Below are positions 12,871 to 21,927 of a DNA stretch of 24,439 nucleotides, in pieces (the stretch's first letter is position 1; each line of letters begins with the position of its first letter). The position numbers and the translations under genes were made by a program. Source of the DNA: UBA4292 sp964648695 (GTDB taxonomy: Bacteria > Bacillota > Clostridia > Lachnospirales > Lachnospiraceae); the NCBI GenBank assembly GCA_964648695.1, contig CAZYLH010000018.1:1-24439 (forward strand), written 5' to 3'. The notes beneath the pieces were generated by a model. That model did not search any database and had not been told where the DNA came from. It was given only the letters and a program-made list of their open reading frames with translations.

Positions 12871-15800
12871 ATGGAAAAAAACAGATTAAAGCTTGACAAA
12901 ACAGGCAAGCACACCAGAATGAGTTATGCCAGACGTGAAGAGAATCTGGAAGATATGCCAAACCTCATTGAGGTGCAGACGAAATCCTACAAGTGGTTTC
13001 GCGAAAAGGGTCTGAAGGAAGTTTTTCGTGACATCTTTCCCATCAGTGATTTTAATGGGACGATGACCTTAAGCTTTGAGGACTGCAAAATCTGTGAGGA
13101 TAAGAAGAAGTATACGATTGATGAATGCAAGGAACGGGATGCGACATATTCCGCGCCGCTTTACGTGCAGGTAAAGCTGCAAAAGCGTGACGAGAACGGT
13201 CAGATCATCGACCGTGAGGAGTCCAAGTCTGTTTACATGGGCGACATTCCCCTTATGACAGAGACGGGATCCTTTGTCATAAACGGCGCGGAGCGCGTTA
13301 TCGTAAGCCAGTTGGTTCGCTCCCCCGGCATCTATTATGATATTACACATGACAAGGTTGGAAAGAGACTCTACAGCGCCACTGTGATTCCAAACAGAGG
13401 TGCGTGGCTGGAGTATGATACGGATTCTTCGGATATTTTCTGGGTGAGGGTGGACCGCACCAGAAAGCTGCCCGTCACAGTGCTACTTAGAGCTTTGGGA
13501 TGGGGCACAAATGAGGATATCATAGGCCTTTTGGGTGAGGAGCCCAAGATCTACGCCACATTTGAAAAGGACGCTTCCGACAGCAGAAAGACGGGCCTTT
13601 TGGAGCTCTACAAGAAGGTGCGCCCGGGCGAGCCATTAAGCGTTGACAGCGCTCAGACATATATAAACAACACCTTCTTTGACGCAAGGAGATACGACCT
13701 TGCAAAGGTTGGCCGTTATAAATTTAATAAGAAGTTAAACTTCCGCATCCGTCTGGCGGGACAGGTCTTAGCGGAGGATGTTGTAAATCCCAGAACAGGT
13801 GAGATTCTCTTTGAGGCTGGCGCACAGCTTACAAGGGATCAGGCTGAGCAGATCCAGGATGCAGCCATTGAGTATGTAATGGTAAAGGCGGAGGGAAGGA
13901 ATGTAAAGGTTCTCTCCAACATGATGGTTGATCCCAGAGGATATCTTACAGAGGAGGAGCTTAAGGAGCTTGACCTTTACGATGAGAATAACGATATTAT
14001 AAAGGTGTATTATCCGAACCTTTCCGAGCTTGACGACTATCGCGAGGATAAAAAAAGAATATTGGACGAAACAGATTCTGTAGAGGCGGATAGAAAGCGC
14101 CGCTTAGAGGAGCTGGCAGACGACTTTAGAAATATTCTGGTGATGAAGCACATCACCAAGGAGGATATTGTAGCCTCCATAAACTACGCTCTAAACCTTG
14201 AGATGGGGATAGGGACAAAGGACGATATCGACCACCTTGGCAACCGCCGCATACGCTGCGTGGGCGAGCTTTTGCAGAATCAGTACCGCATCGGCCTTTC
14301 CCGTATGGAGCGTCTGGTTCGTGAGCGCATGAGCACCATGAATCCGGAGGAAGTAACAGAGCAGTCCCTCATAAACATCAAGCCTGTGACGGCAAATGTA
14401 AAGGAGTTTTTTGGAAGCTCCCAGCTGTCTCAGTTTATGGATCAGAATAACCCTTTGGCGGAGCTGACTCACAAGAGGCGTCTATCAGCCCTTGGCCCCG
14501 GTGGTCTTTCAAGAGACCGCGCAGGCTTTGAGGTGCGAGACGTTCACTATACGCATTATGGCCGTATGTGCCCCATCGAGACCCCCGAGGGTCCAAACAT
14601 CGGTCTTATAAACTCTCTGGCGTCCTACGCAAGGATTAATCCATACGGCTTTATCGAGGCGCCTTACTATAAGGTGGATAAGAGTGATCCTGAAAATCCC
14701 GTTGTGACAACGGAGCGTGTATATCTCACCGCGGATGTGGAGGATGACTACGTTGTTGCCATGGCAAACGAGGAGCTGGATGAGGAGCGCCACTTCATAC
14801 ACGAGAATGTGTCCGGACGCTATAAAGAAGAGACATCCACATTTAAGCGCACAAGGATTGACTTGATGGACGTTTCCCCTAAGATGGTCTTTTCCGTGGC
14901 TACATCCATGATTCCCTTCCTGCAAAACGACGATGCAAACCGCGCCCTCATGGGATCCAACATGCAGCGTCAGGCAGTGCCGCTCATGATCACAGAGGCA
15001 CCGGCAGTGGACACGGGTATAGCAAAGAAGGCGGCGGTGGACTCCGGCGTTTGCGTGATCGCTAAAAATGCCGGTATTGTGGTGGTATCCTCCTCGGACT
15101 ACATCTCTGTAAGGAGACAGGATGGCGGGCTGGATGAGTACCATTTGCAGAAGTTTAGAAGAAGCAACCAGTCTAACTGCTACAACCAGAAGCCCATTGT
15201 CTTTGCAAACGACTACGTTGAAAAGGGCGAGGTTATCGCGGACGGCGCTTCCACAAAGGACGGAGAGATCGCTCTTGGAAAGAACCCCTTGATAGGCTTT
15301 ATGACCTGGGAGGGATATAACTACGAGGATGCAGTTCTCTTAAGTGAAAAACTGGTTCAGGATGACGTATTTACATCCATTCATATAGAAGAGTACGAGA
15401 CAGAGGCCCGTGATACAAAGCTTGGGCCTGAGGAGATTACCAGGGATGTTCCGGGTGTGGGTGATGATGCGCTAAAGGATTTGGACGAGAGAGGCATCAT
15501 TCGCATCGGCGCGGAAGTGCGCGCGGGAGATATCCTTGTTGGAAAGGTTACCCCTAAGGGCGAGACAGAGCTTACCGCAGAGGAGAGACTCCTTAGAGCT
15601 ATCTTTGGCGAGAAGGCCAGGGAAGTGAGGGATACCTCCTTAAAGGTTCCCCACGGAGCATACGGTACGGTTGTCGACACAAAGGTGTTTACTAGGGAAA
15701 ATAGCGACGATCTGGCTCCCGGCGTATTAGAAACCGTGCGCATTTACATCGCTCAGAAGAGAAAGATCTCCGTGGGCGATAAGATGGCAGGACGCCACGG

Positions 15801-16830
15801 AAACAAGGGCGTTGTCTCCAGAGTGCTTCCGGTGGAGGATATGCCGTTCCTACCTAACGGCAGACCTTTAGACATCGTGCTAAATCCCCTTGGTGTGCCT
15901 TCCCGAATGAATATCGGACAGGTTCTTGAGATCCATCTAAGCCTTGCCGCAAAGGCGCTTGGCATTGATGTTTCCACCCCTATATTTGACGGCGCTAAGG
16001 AGAACGACATCGGCGATACGTTGGAGATGGCGAACGACTACGTGAACTGGGAGTGGGAAGATTTCTACAACAAGTACAAGGATTCTGTGAGCGATGAGAT
16101 TTTAGAGCTCTTGGGAGATGAAGAGCATCTGGAGCACAGAAAGCTCTGGAAGGGCGTTCCAATCTCAAGAGACGGTAAGGTTCGTCTGCGTGATGGACGT
16201 ACCGGCGAGTATTTTGACAATCCGGTTACCATCGGACACATGCACTATCTAAAGCTCCATCACTTAGTGGATGATAAGATCCACGCGCGTTCTACCGGCC
16301 CCTACTCCCTGGTTACCCAGCAGCCTTTAGGCGGAAAGGCTCAGTTTGGTGGTCAGCGTTTCGGAGAGATGGAGGTGTGGGCCCTGGAGGCATACGGCGC
16401 AGCATATACTCTCCAGGAGATCCTTACCGTAAAGTCGGATGATGTCGTGGGTCGTGTAAAGACATTCGAGGCGATTATCAAAGGTCACAACATTCCAGAT
16501 TCCGGTGTGCCTGAATCCTTTAAGGTGCTTCTTAAGGAGCTTCAGTCTCTGGGACTTGACGTCAGCGTCTTAAATAACGGCGAGGAGGTCGAGATCAAGG
16601 AGAGCGGCGAGTACGGAAACACTGATTTCCGCTCCGTTATGGAGGATGATAAGCCCTACCGGCGTGAGAGCAATAAAGAGCTTGCTGCGGGAGGCTTTAG
16701 CACACAGATCCTCAACGAGGATACTCACGAATTTGAGGATGAGGAGTCCGAGGAAGGATATGATGACGATTATGGCGACGACTATGACGAGACCTATGAT
16801 GAGGGCAGCTCTGAGGACGATTATGAATAA
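12871..16830 (+). CDS. rpoB: DNA-directed RNA polymerase subunit beta
   Basis: This is the beta subunit of RNA polymerase, forming half of the active-site cleft and the rifampicin pocket. At 1319 aa it is full length for the Gram-positive type. The start MEKNRLKL...TRMSYARREENLEDMPNLIE fits clostridial RpoB. The rifampicin region reads SSQLSQFMDQNN (516-527), with His534 and Ser539 matching the sensitive E. coli residues His526 and Ser531, so no known resistance substitution is visible there. Other conserved blocks are ETPEGPNIGLI, EGYNYEDAV and AGRHGNKGV. The last 30 or so residues are strongly acidic and Tyr/Asp-rich, after the conserved end of the protein. rpoC starts 15 bases later. rplJ and rplL are not directly upstream, where they are often found. 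Confidence 0.98.
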   Translation: MEKNRLKLDKTGKHTRMSYARREENLEDMPNLIEVQTKSYKWFREKGLKEVFRDIFPISDFNGTMTLSFEDCKICEDKKKYTIDECKERDATYSAPLYVQVKLQKRDENGQIIDREESKSVYMGDIPLMTETGSFVINGAERVIVSQLVRSPGIYYDITHDKVGKRLYSATVIPNRGAWLEYDTDSSDIFWVRVDRTRKLPVTVLLRALGWGTNEDIIGLLGEEPKIYATFEKDASDSRKTGLLELYKKVRPGEPLSVDSAQTYINNTFFDARRYDLAKVGRYKFNKKLNFRIRLAGQVLAEDVVNPRTGEILFEAGAQLTRDQAEQIQDAAIEYVMVKAEGRNVKVLSNMMVDPRGYLTEEELKELDLYDENNDIIKVYYPNLSELDDYREDKKRILDETDSVEADRKRRLEELADDFRNILVMKHITKEDIVASINYALNLEMGIGTKDDIDHLGNRRIRCVGELLQNQYRIGLSRMERLVRERMSTMNPEEVTEQSLINIKPVTANVKEFFGSSQLSQFMDQNNPLAELTHKRRLSALGPGGLSRDRAGFEVRDVHYTHYGRMCPIETPEGPNIGLINSLASYARINPYGFIEAPYYKVDKSDPENPVVTTERVYLTADVEDDYVVAMANEELDEERHFIHENVSGRYKEETSTFKRTRIDLMDVSPKMVFSVATSMIPFLQNDDANRALMGSNMQRQAVPLMITEAPAVDTGIAKKAAVDSGVCVIAKNAGIVVVSSSDYISVRRQDGGLDEYHLQKFRRSNQSNCYNQKPIVFANDYVEKGEVIADGASTKDGEIALGKNPLIGFMTWEGYNYEDAVLLSEKLVQDDVFTSIHIEEYETEARDTKLGPEEITRDVPGVGDDALKDLDERGIIRIGAEVRAGDILVGKVTPKGETELTAEERLLRAIFGEKAREVRDTSLKVPHGAYGTVVDTKVFTRENSDDLAPGVLETVRIYIAQKRKISVGDKMAGRHGNKGVVSRVLPVEDMPFLPNGRPLDIVLNPLGVPSRMNIGQVLEIHLSLAAKALGIDVSTPIFDGAKENDIGDTLEMANDYVNWEWEDFYNKYKDSVSDEILELLGDEEHLEHRKLWKGVPISRDGKVRLRDGRTGEYFDNPVTIGHMHYLKLHHLVDDKIHARSTGPYSLVTQQPLGGKAQFGGQRFGEMEVWALEAYGAAYTLQEILTVKSDDVVGRVKTFEAIIKGHNIPDSGVPESFKVLLKELQSLGLDVSVLNNGEEVEIKESGEYGNTDFRSVMEDDKPYRRESNKELAAGGFSTQILNEDTHEFEDEESEEGYDDDYGDDYDETYDEGSSEDDYE

Positions 16831-16845
16831 GAAGGGAGTTCACAC

Positions 16846-19800
16846 ATGCCTGAGATAAGCAATGAGACATATCAGCCACTGGTATTTGATTCTATCAGGA
16901 TCAATCTTGCATCACCGGAGAAGATCAGGGAGTGGTCCCATGGAGTCGTTACAAAGCCGGAGACGATAAACTATAGAACACTAAAGCCAGAGAAGGACGG
17001 ACTGTTCTGCGAGCGTATCTTTGGACCCAACAAGGATTGGGAATGCCATTGTGGAAAATATAAGAAAATCCGCTATAAGGGTGTGATCTGCGACCGCTGC
17101 GGCGTGGAGGTTACAAAGTCCAATGTCCGCCGTGAGCGCATGGGGCATATCGAGCTGGCAGCACCCGTTTCCCATATCTGGTATTTTAAGGGTATCCCAA
17201 GCAGAATGGGACTGATTTTAGACGTATCTCCAAAGAATCTGGACAGGGTGCTCTACTTTGCCGCATATATTGTGCTTGACAAGGGCACCACAGATCTAAC
17301 GGAAAAGCAGGTTCTCACAGAGACAGAGTACAATGAGGCAATTGAGAAATTTGGCCGCGGAAGCTTTAAGGCGGGAATGGGAGCTGAGGCTATCCAGACT
17401 CTTCTAAAGAAAATTGATCTGGATGCTGAGGCGGCAGAACTTCGCAAGCAGCTTGAAAACGCGAGTGGACAGAAGAGAGCCCGCATAATAAAGAGGCTTG
17501 AGGTTGTGGATGCATTCTGCAACTCCGACAATCGTCCCGAGTGGATGATACTAAACGTGGTTCCGGTTATCCCCTCCGACCTTCGCCCCATGGTGCAGTT
17601 AGACGGCGGTCGCTTTGCGACATCGGACTTAAATGATCTGTACCGCCGTATTATAAATAGAAACAACCGTCTCGCAAAGCTCTTAGAGCTTGGCGCACCG
17701 GAAATCATTGTCCGAAACGAAAAGCGTATGCTACAGGAAGCGGTGGATGCCCTTATCGATAATGGTCGTCGCGGTCGTGCGGTGACGGGGGCTGGAAACA
17801 GAGCCCTAAAATCCCTCTCAGACCTTCTTAAGGGAAAGCAGGGACGTTTCCGTCAAAACCTTCTTGGTAAGCGTGTGGATTATTCCGGCCGTTCCGTTAT
17901 CGTGGTTGGCCCGGAGCTAAAGATTTATCAGTGCGGCTTGCCAAAGGAGATGGCTATCGAGCTCTTCAAACCGTTTGTGATGAGGGAGCTTGTAAAAAAT
18001 GGCGAGGCAAACAATATAAAGAGCGCAAAGAAGATGGTGGAGCGTCTTCAGCCCGTTGTCTGGGATGTGCTTGAGGACGTTATAAAGGAGCATCCGGTGA
18101 TGCTAAACCGAGCTCCTACACTGCACAGACTTGGTATTCAGGCATTTGAGCCGATCCTTGTAGAGGGCAAGGCTATAAAACTCCATCCGCTTGTTTGTAC
18201 CGCGTTTAACGCAGACTTTGACGGAGATCAGATGGCGGTTCACCTTCCTCTTTCAATGGAGGCTCAAGCAGAGTGCCGCTTTATGCTGCTCTCACCAAAC
18301 AACCTCTTAAAGCCCTCGGATGGCGCGCCGGTAGCGGTTCCCTCACAGGATATGGTCCTGGGTATCTACTACCTGACACAGGAGCGCCCCGGCTCTAAGG
18401 GCGAGGGAATGTATTTTCACAGCTTTAACGAGGCGATCCTTGCCTATGAGAACAAGGCGATCACCTTCCACTCCCGCATAAATGTGCGGATGACAAAGAC
18501 CATGGAGGATGGCACTACTAAGATGCAGACAGTATCCTCCACATACGGACGGTTTTTGTTTAACGAGATTATCCCCCAGGATTTGGGGTTTGTGGACAGA
18601 AGCATTCCAGGCAATGAGCTTCTTTTAGAGGTGGATGAGCTTGTTGGGAAAAAGCAGCTTAAAAACATTCTCCAGAGGGTTATCGACAAGCATGGCGCCA
18701 CCGTCACAGCGGAGGTGTTAGACGCCATCAAGTCAATGGGATATAAGTACTCCACTATTGCGGCTCTGACTGTTTCAGTCAGCGATATGACAGTGCCTTC
18801 TCAGAAGAAGGAGATGATTGAGGCTGCCCAGAAGCAGGTGGATGACATCTCAAAGAAATTCAGAAGAGGTCTCTTGACGGAAGAGGAGCGCTACAAGGGC
18901 GTTATAAGCACTTGGAGAAAGACTGACGACGAGCTTACAAAGGCCCTGCTTGAAGGTCTTAGCGAGTATAACAATATTCACATGATGGCGGACTCCGGTG
19001 CCCGTGGTTCTGATAAGCAGATTAAGCAGCTTGCGGGTATGCGAGGCCTGATGGCGGACACAACCGGTCACACCATAGAGCTTCCCATTACCTCAAACTT
19101 CCGTGAGGGTCTGGACGTACTAGAGTACTTCATGTCAGCACATGGTGCCCGCAAAGGTCTGTCAGACACAGCGCTTCGTACAGCGGACTCTGGGTACCTG
19201 ACAAGACGACTGGTGGACGTATCCCAGGAGCTTATCATCTGCGATGTGGACTGCTGCGCAGATAAGATTAAGGAAAAGGGACTTGAGGCAATCCCCTTCA
19301 TGGAGATCAGCGCGTTTACTGATGGTCAGACAGTCATTGAGTCGTTAGAGAACCGTATAAAGGGGCGCTATATCGCAGAGACGATTACAGATCCAGAGAC
19401 CGGCGAGATTATCGCAAAGGCAAATCACATGCTGACACCCAGCCGTGCGGCGGGAGTGGTTAAGGCGCTTGATAAGATGGGAAGAAATACGGTTAAGATC
19501 CGTACCATCTTAAGCTGCAAGTGCCATCACGGTATCTGCTCCAAGTGCTACGGCTCCAACATGGCAACAGGTCAGCCCGTTCAAGTAGGTGAGGCAGTTG
19601 GAATTATCGCGGCGCAGTCCATCGGAGAGCCCGGTACGCAGCTGACCATGAGAACCTTCCACACCGGCGGTGTGGCAGGCGGCGATATCACCCAGGGTCT
19701 TCCCAGAGTTGAGGAGATCTTTGAGGCAAGAAAGCCAAAGGGTATCGCAATCATAACGGAGATCAGCGGAAAGGCGACCGTTAAGGATACGAAGAAGAAG

Positions 19801-20631
19801 CGTGAGATTGAGGTCTACAACGAGGAGACCGGCGAGAAGAAGGCATACCTCATTCCATACGGCTCCCATATCAAGCTTAAGGGCGAGTCAATGGATGTTG
19901 AGGCGGGCGATGAGCTGACAGAGGGACATGTAAATCCTCATGACATTCTTCGCATAAAGGGTGTGCGTGCAGCGCAGGATTACATGTTAAGAGAGGTTCA
20001 GAGCGTTTACCAGTCGCAGGCCGTTGATATCAGCGATAAGCATATCGAGGTTATCGTTCGTCAGATGATGAAGAAGGTGCGCATTGAGGAGTCCGGAGAC
20101 AGCGATAAGCTGGCGGGCACCACGATGGATTACCTCGCATTTGAGGAGATGAACGAAGCGCTTGTAGAGGAAGGCAAGGTGCCTGCAAAGGGTACGAGAG
20201 TGCTTCTCGGTATCACAAAGGCGTCTCTTGCAACGGATTCCTTCCTGTCCGCGGCTTCATTCCAGGAGACCACAAAGGTTCTTACTGAGGCGTCCATAAA
20301 CGGAAAGGTTGACAAGCTTATCGGCCTTAAGGAAAATGTCATCATTGGTAAGCTTATCCCCGCCGGTAGCGGAATGGATCGCTATAGAGGTGTACACCTT
20401 GACACGGAGCTTGTTAAGCCCGTGGAGGAGATAAACATCGTTGAGGAGGATGACTTAGAAGAGGATCAGTCCACAGATCCGATCTTAAATGAAATTCTTG
20501 ATACCCTCTCAGAGGAGGATCCGGAAGGGGTTATAAACGATGAATACTCCGATGACGAGTATGACGAGGATGAGCAGGATGTCATAGAAGAAACAGAAGA
20601 GACAGAAGAAACAGAAGAAGTAGACGAATAA
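16846..20631 (+). CDS. rpoC: DNA-directed RNA polymerase subunit beta'
   Basis: This is the catalytic beta' subunit, 1261 aa. The first zinc site is Cys67, Cys69, Cys82 and Cys85. The catalytic Mg2+ loop NADFDGDQMA is at 455-464, with Asp457, Asp459 and Asp461. The second zinc site uses Cys891, Cys898 and Cys901, probably with Cys803. The bridge helix and trigger loop region is clear at AVGIIAAQSIGEPGTQLTMR. No long lineage insert is obvious, as expected for Firmicutes. The C-terminal 60 or so residues are very acidic, with TEETEET-like repeats ending EEVDE, matching the acidic tail on RpoB. ATG 16846 has AAGGGAG seven bases upstream. It is co-transcribed with rpoB and ends at a terminator. 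Confidence 0.98.
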   Translation: MPEISNETYQPLVFDSIRINLASPEKIREWSHGVVTKPETINYRTLKPEKDGLFCERIFGPNKDWECHCGKYKKIRYKGVICDRCGVEVTKSNVRRERMGHIELAAPVSHIWYFKGIPSRMGLILDVSPKNLDRVLYFAAYIVLDKGTTDLTEKQVLTETEYNEAIEKFGRGSFKAGMGAEAIQTLLKKIDLDAEAAELRKQLENASGQKRARIIKRLEVVDAFCNSDNRPEWMILNVVPVIPSDLRPMVQLDGGRFATSDLNDLYRRIINRNNRLAKLLELGAPEIIVRNEKRMLQEAVDALIDNGRRGRAVTGAGNRALKSLSDLLKGKQGRFRQNLLGKRVDYSGRSVIVVGPELKIYQCGLPKEMAIELFKPFVMRELVKNGEANNIKSAKKMVERLQPVVWDVLEDVIKEHPVMLNRAPTLHRLGIQAFEPILVEGKAIKLHPLVCTAFNADFDGDQMAVHLPLSMEAQAECRFMLLSPNNLLKPSDGAPVAVPSQDMVLGIYYLTQERPGSKGEGMYFHSFNEAILAYENKAITFHSRINVRMTKTMEDGTTKMQTVSSTYGRFLFNEIIPQDLGFVDRSIPGNELLLEVDELVGKKQLKNILQRVIDKHGATVTAEVLDAIKSMGYKYSTIAALTVSVSDMTVPSQKKEMIEAAQKQVDDISKKFRRGLLTEEERYKGVISTWRKTDDELTKALLEGLSEYNNIHMMADSGARGSDKQIKQLAGMRGLMADTTGHTIELPITSNFREGLDVLEYFMSAHGARKGLSDTALRTADSGYLTRRLVDVSQELIICDVDCCADKIKEKGLEAIPFMEISAFTDGQTVIESLENRIKGRYIAETITDPETGEIIAKANHMLTPSRAAGVVKALDKMGRNTVKIRTILSCKCHHGICSKCYGSNMATGQPVQVGEAVGIIAAQSIGEPGTQLTMRTFHTGGVAGGDITQGLPRVEEIFEARKPKGIAIITEISGKATVKDTKKKREIEVYNEETGEKKAYLIPYGSHIKLKGESMDVEAGDELTEGHVNPHDILRIKGVRAAQDYMLREVQSVYQSQAVDISDKHIEVIVRQMMKKVRIEESGDSDKLAGTTMDYLAFEEMNEALVEEGKVPAKGTRVLLGITKASLATDSFLSAASFQETTKVLTEASINGKVDKLIGLKENVIIGKLIPAGSGMDRYRGVHLDTELVKPVEEINIVEEDDLEEDQSTDPILNEILDTLSEEDPEGVINDEYSDDEYDEDEQDVIEETEETEETEEVDE

Positions 20632-20641
20632 TTAATAAAAG

Positions 20642-20681
20642 AGCCATGCCCCGGAAGCGTCAAACCGGGGCTGCTTTTTTT
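20642..20681 (+). terminator. Intrinsic terminator after rpoC
   Basis: GCCCCGG (20648-20654) pairs with CCGGGGC (20665-20671) around a ten-base loop, extended by AGC/GCT outside, then a seven-T run at 20675-20681. It separates rpoBC from the str cluster. Confidence 0.92.
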
Positions 20682-20702
20682 CGAAAAAAATATAAAAGGG
20701 AC

Positions 20703-20731
20703 TTGACATCCAAAATTTTCGTATTTATAAT
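20703..20731 (+). promoter_or_regulatory. Full-consensus promoter of rpsL-rpsG-fusA
   Basis: TTGACA at 20703-20708 and TATAAT at 20726-20731 are both perfect and 17 bases apart. This is the strongest promoter in the window, as expected for a ribosomal protein operon. Confidence 0.92.
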
Positions 20732-20737
20732 GCGGAT

Positions 20738-20838
20738 TGTGTGCCGCTTTGCGTCATGCGTTATTCTGCGCGCAAAAAAAGAGGACAACCGACTCTGGCA
20801 CTACGAACAATTGTCTATTACTATCAGGAGGTGAAAGG
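20738..20838 (+). promoter_or_regulatory. rpsL 5' leader, about 100 nt, structured
   Basis: TTTGCG (20748-20753) can pair with CGCAAA (20771-20776). An alternative is the inner hairpin TGCG (20757-20760) with CGCG (20769-20772) and loop TTATTCTG. Further on, GGACAA (20783-20788) can pair with TTGTCT (20811-20816). The rpsL ribosome-binding site AGGAGG (20827-20832) is left open. A role in feedback by a ribosomal protein is possible but not shown. Confidence 0.4.
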
Positions 20839-21261
20839 ATGCCTACATTTAATCAGTTGGTAAGAAAGGGCAGACAGACTACGGAGAAGAAGAGTACCGC
20901 TCCCGCTCTGCAAAAGGGATATAATTCCCTTCACAAGAAGCAGACAAATGTGAGCTCTCCTCAGAAGAGAGGTGTATGTACTTCCGTTAAGACTGCTACC
21001 CCTAAAAAGCCTAACTCTGCTCTTCGTAAGATCGCCAGAGTTCGTCTTTCAAATGGTATTGAGGTAACAAGCTATATCCCCGGTGAGGGTCACAATCTTC
21101 AGGAGCACAGCGTGGTTTTGATCCGCGGCGGCCGTGTAAAGGATTTGCCCGGTACAAGATACCACATCATCAGAGGTACGCTTGATACTGCGGGCGTTGC
21201 AAAGAGAAGACAGGCTCGTTCCAAGTATGGCGCTAAGCGTCCTAAGGAAGCAAAGAAATAA
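20839..21261 (+). CDS. rpsL: 30S ribosomal protein S12
   Basis: S12 sits at the decoding centre of the 30S subunit and affects translational accuracy. The start is ATG 20839 after AGGAGGTGAAAGG; the frame stays open further upstream, but that part is leader RNA. The 140-aa length is the long Gram-positive form, with an extra segment (about 19-40) compared with E. coli. The conserved TPKKPNSALRK (54-64) includes Lys56, and GRVKDLPG includes Lys101. These correspond to E. coli Lys42 and Lys87, where streptomycin resistance changes usually occur, and both are unchanged. Confidence 0.98.
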   Translation: MPTFNQLVRKGRQTTEKKSTAPALQKGYNSLHKKQTNVSSPQKRGVCTSVKTATPKKPNSALRKIARVRLSNGIEVTSYIPGEGHNLQEHSVVLIRGGRVKDLPGTRYHIIRGTLDTAGVAKRRQARSKYGAKRPKEAKK

Positions 21262-21423
21262 GTTTAATCATCAAAAAATAAAGAATTTAAGTGCCGGCAT
21301 TCGAACAGGAAACCTTCTGACGGTTGCAGAATAAATTTAGGTTTACAGAAACAAGAACCGAGCGCGAACACATTTTTTGTGAGTACCGATGATCTAGTTT
21401 TTAGAATTAAGGAGGGAAGCAAC
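21262..21423 (+). promoter_or_regulatory. rpsL-rpsG intercistronic region, possible S7 binding site
   Basis: This 162-base gap is long for two co-transcribed ribosomal genes. It can form AAACCT (near 21310) with AGGTTT (near 21340), or AACC with GGTT nearby, and a small CACA/TGTG hairpin at 21368-21378. No T-run terminator or good promoter is present. In E. coli, S7 binds the rpsL-rpsG intercistronic mRNA to repress translation; an equivalent here is inference. Confidence 0.3.
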
Positions 21424-21894
21424 GTGCCACGTAAAGGACATATCCAGAAAAGAGATGTTTTAGCAGATCCTATCTATAAGAATAAGGTCGTTACAAAGCT
21501 GATCAATAATATCATGCTTGACGGCAAGAGAGGGATTGCTCAGAAGATCGTTTATGGCGCATTTGAGATCGTAGAACAGAAGAGCGGAAAGCCCGCTGTA
21601 GAGGTTTTTGAGGAAGCCATGAACAACATTATGCCAGTTCTCGAGGTAAAGGCTAAAAGAGTCGGCGGCGCCACATATCAGGTGCCGATCGAGGTGAAGC
21701 CTGAGAGACGTCAGGCTCTTGCTCTTCGCTGGCTGACCATGTTTTCTCGCAAGAGAGGTGAGAAGACTATGACAGAGAGACTTGCGAATGAGATTTTAGA
21801 CGCGTCAAACAACACCGGCGCGGCAGTAAAGAGGAAGGAAGATATGCACAAGATGGCAGATGCAAACAAGGCATTTGCTCATTACAGATTCTAG
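21424..21894 (+). CDS. rpsG: 30S ribosomal protein S7
   Basis: S7 is a primary 16S rRNA-binding protein that organises the 3' major domain (30S head) near the E site. The start is the GTG at 21424, just after AAGGAGGG, giving VPRKGHIQKRD and exactly 156 aa, the normal S7 length. The ATG at 21379 in the same frame would add 15 unrelated residues and has no ribosome-binding site. Conserved parts include a LINNIMLDGKRGIAQKIVY helix and GGATYQVPIEV. The C-terminus MADANKAFAHYRF is typical. fusA follows after 33 bases. Confidence 0.98.
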   Translation: MPRKGHIQKRDVLADPIYKNKVVTKLINNIMLDGKRGIAQKIVYGAFEIVEQKSGKPAVEVFEEAMNNIMPVLEVKAKRVGGATYQVPIEVKPERRQALALRWLTMFSRKRGEKTMTERLANEILDASNNTGAAVKRKEDMHKMADANKAFAHYRF

Positions 21895-21927
21895 TGCATA
21901 TAGTCCTGGAGAAAGGAGGAAAATACC

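Noticed and set aside
14509..15144. 211-aa minus-strand ORF opposite rpoB
   Set aside because: It lies wholly within conserved rpoB coding sequence, and its His/Cys/Val-rich composition is typical of an antisense frame.
20737..20838. Upstream coding extension of rpsL
   Set aside because: It starts about six bases after the promoter -10 box, and S12 proteins begin MPTFNQL, at 20839.
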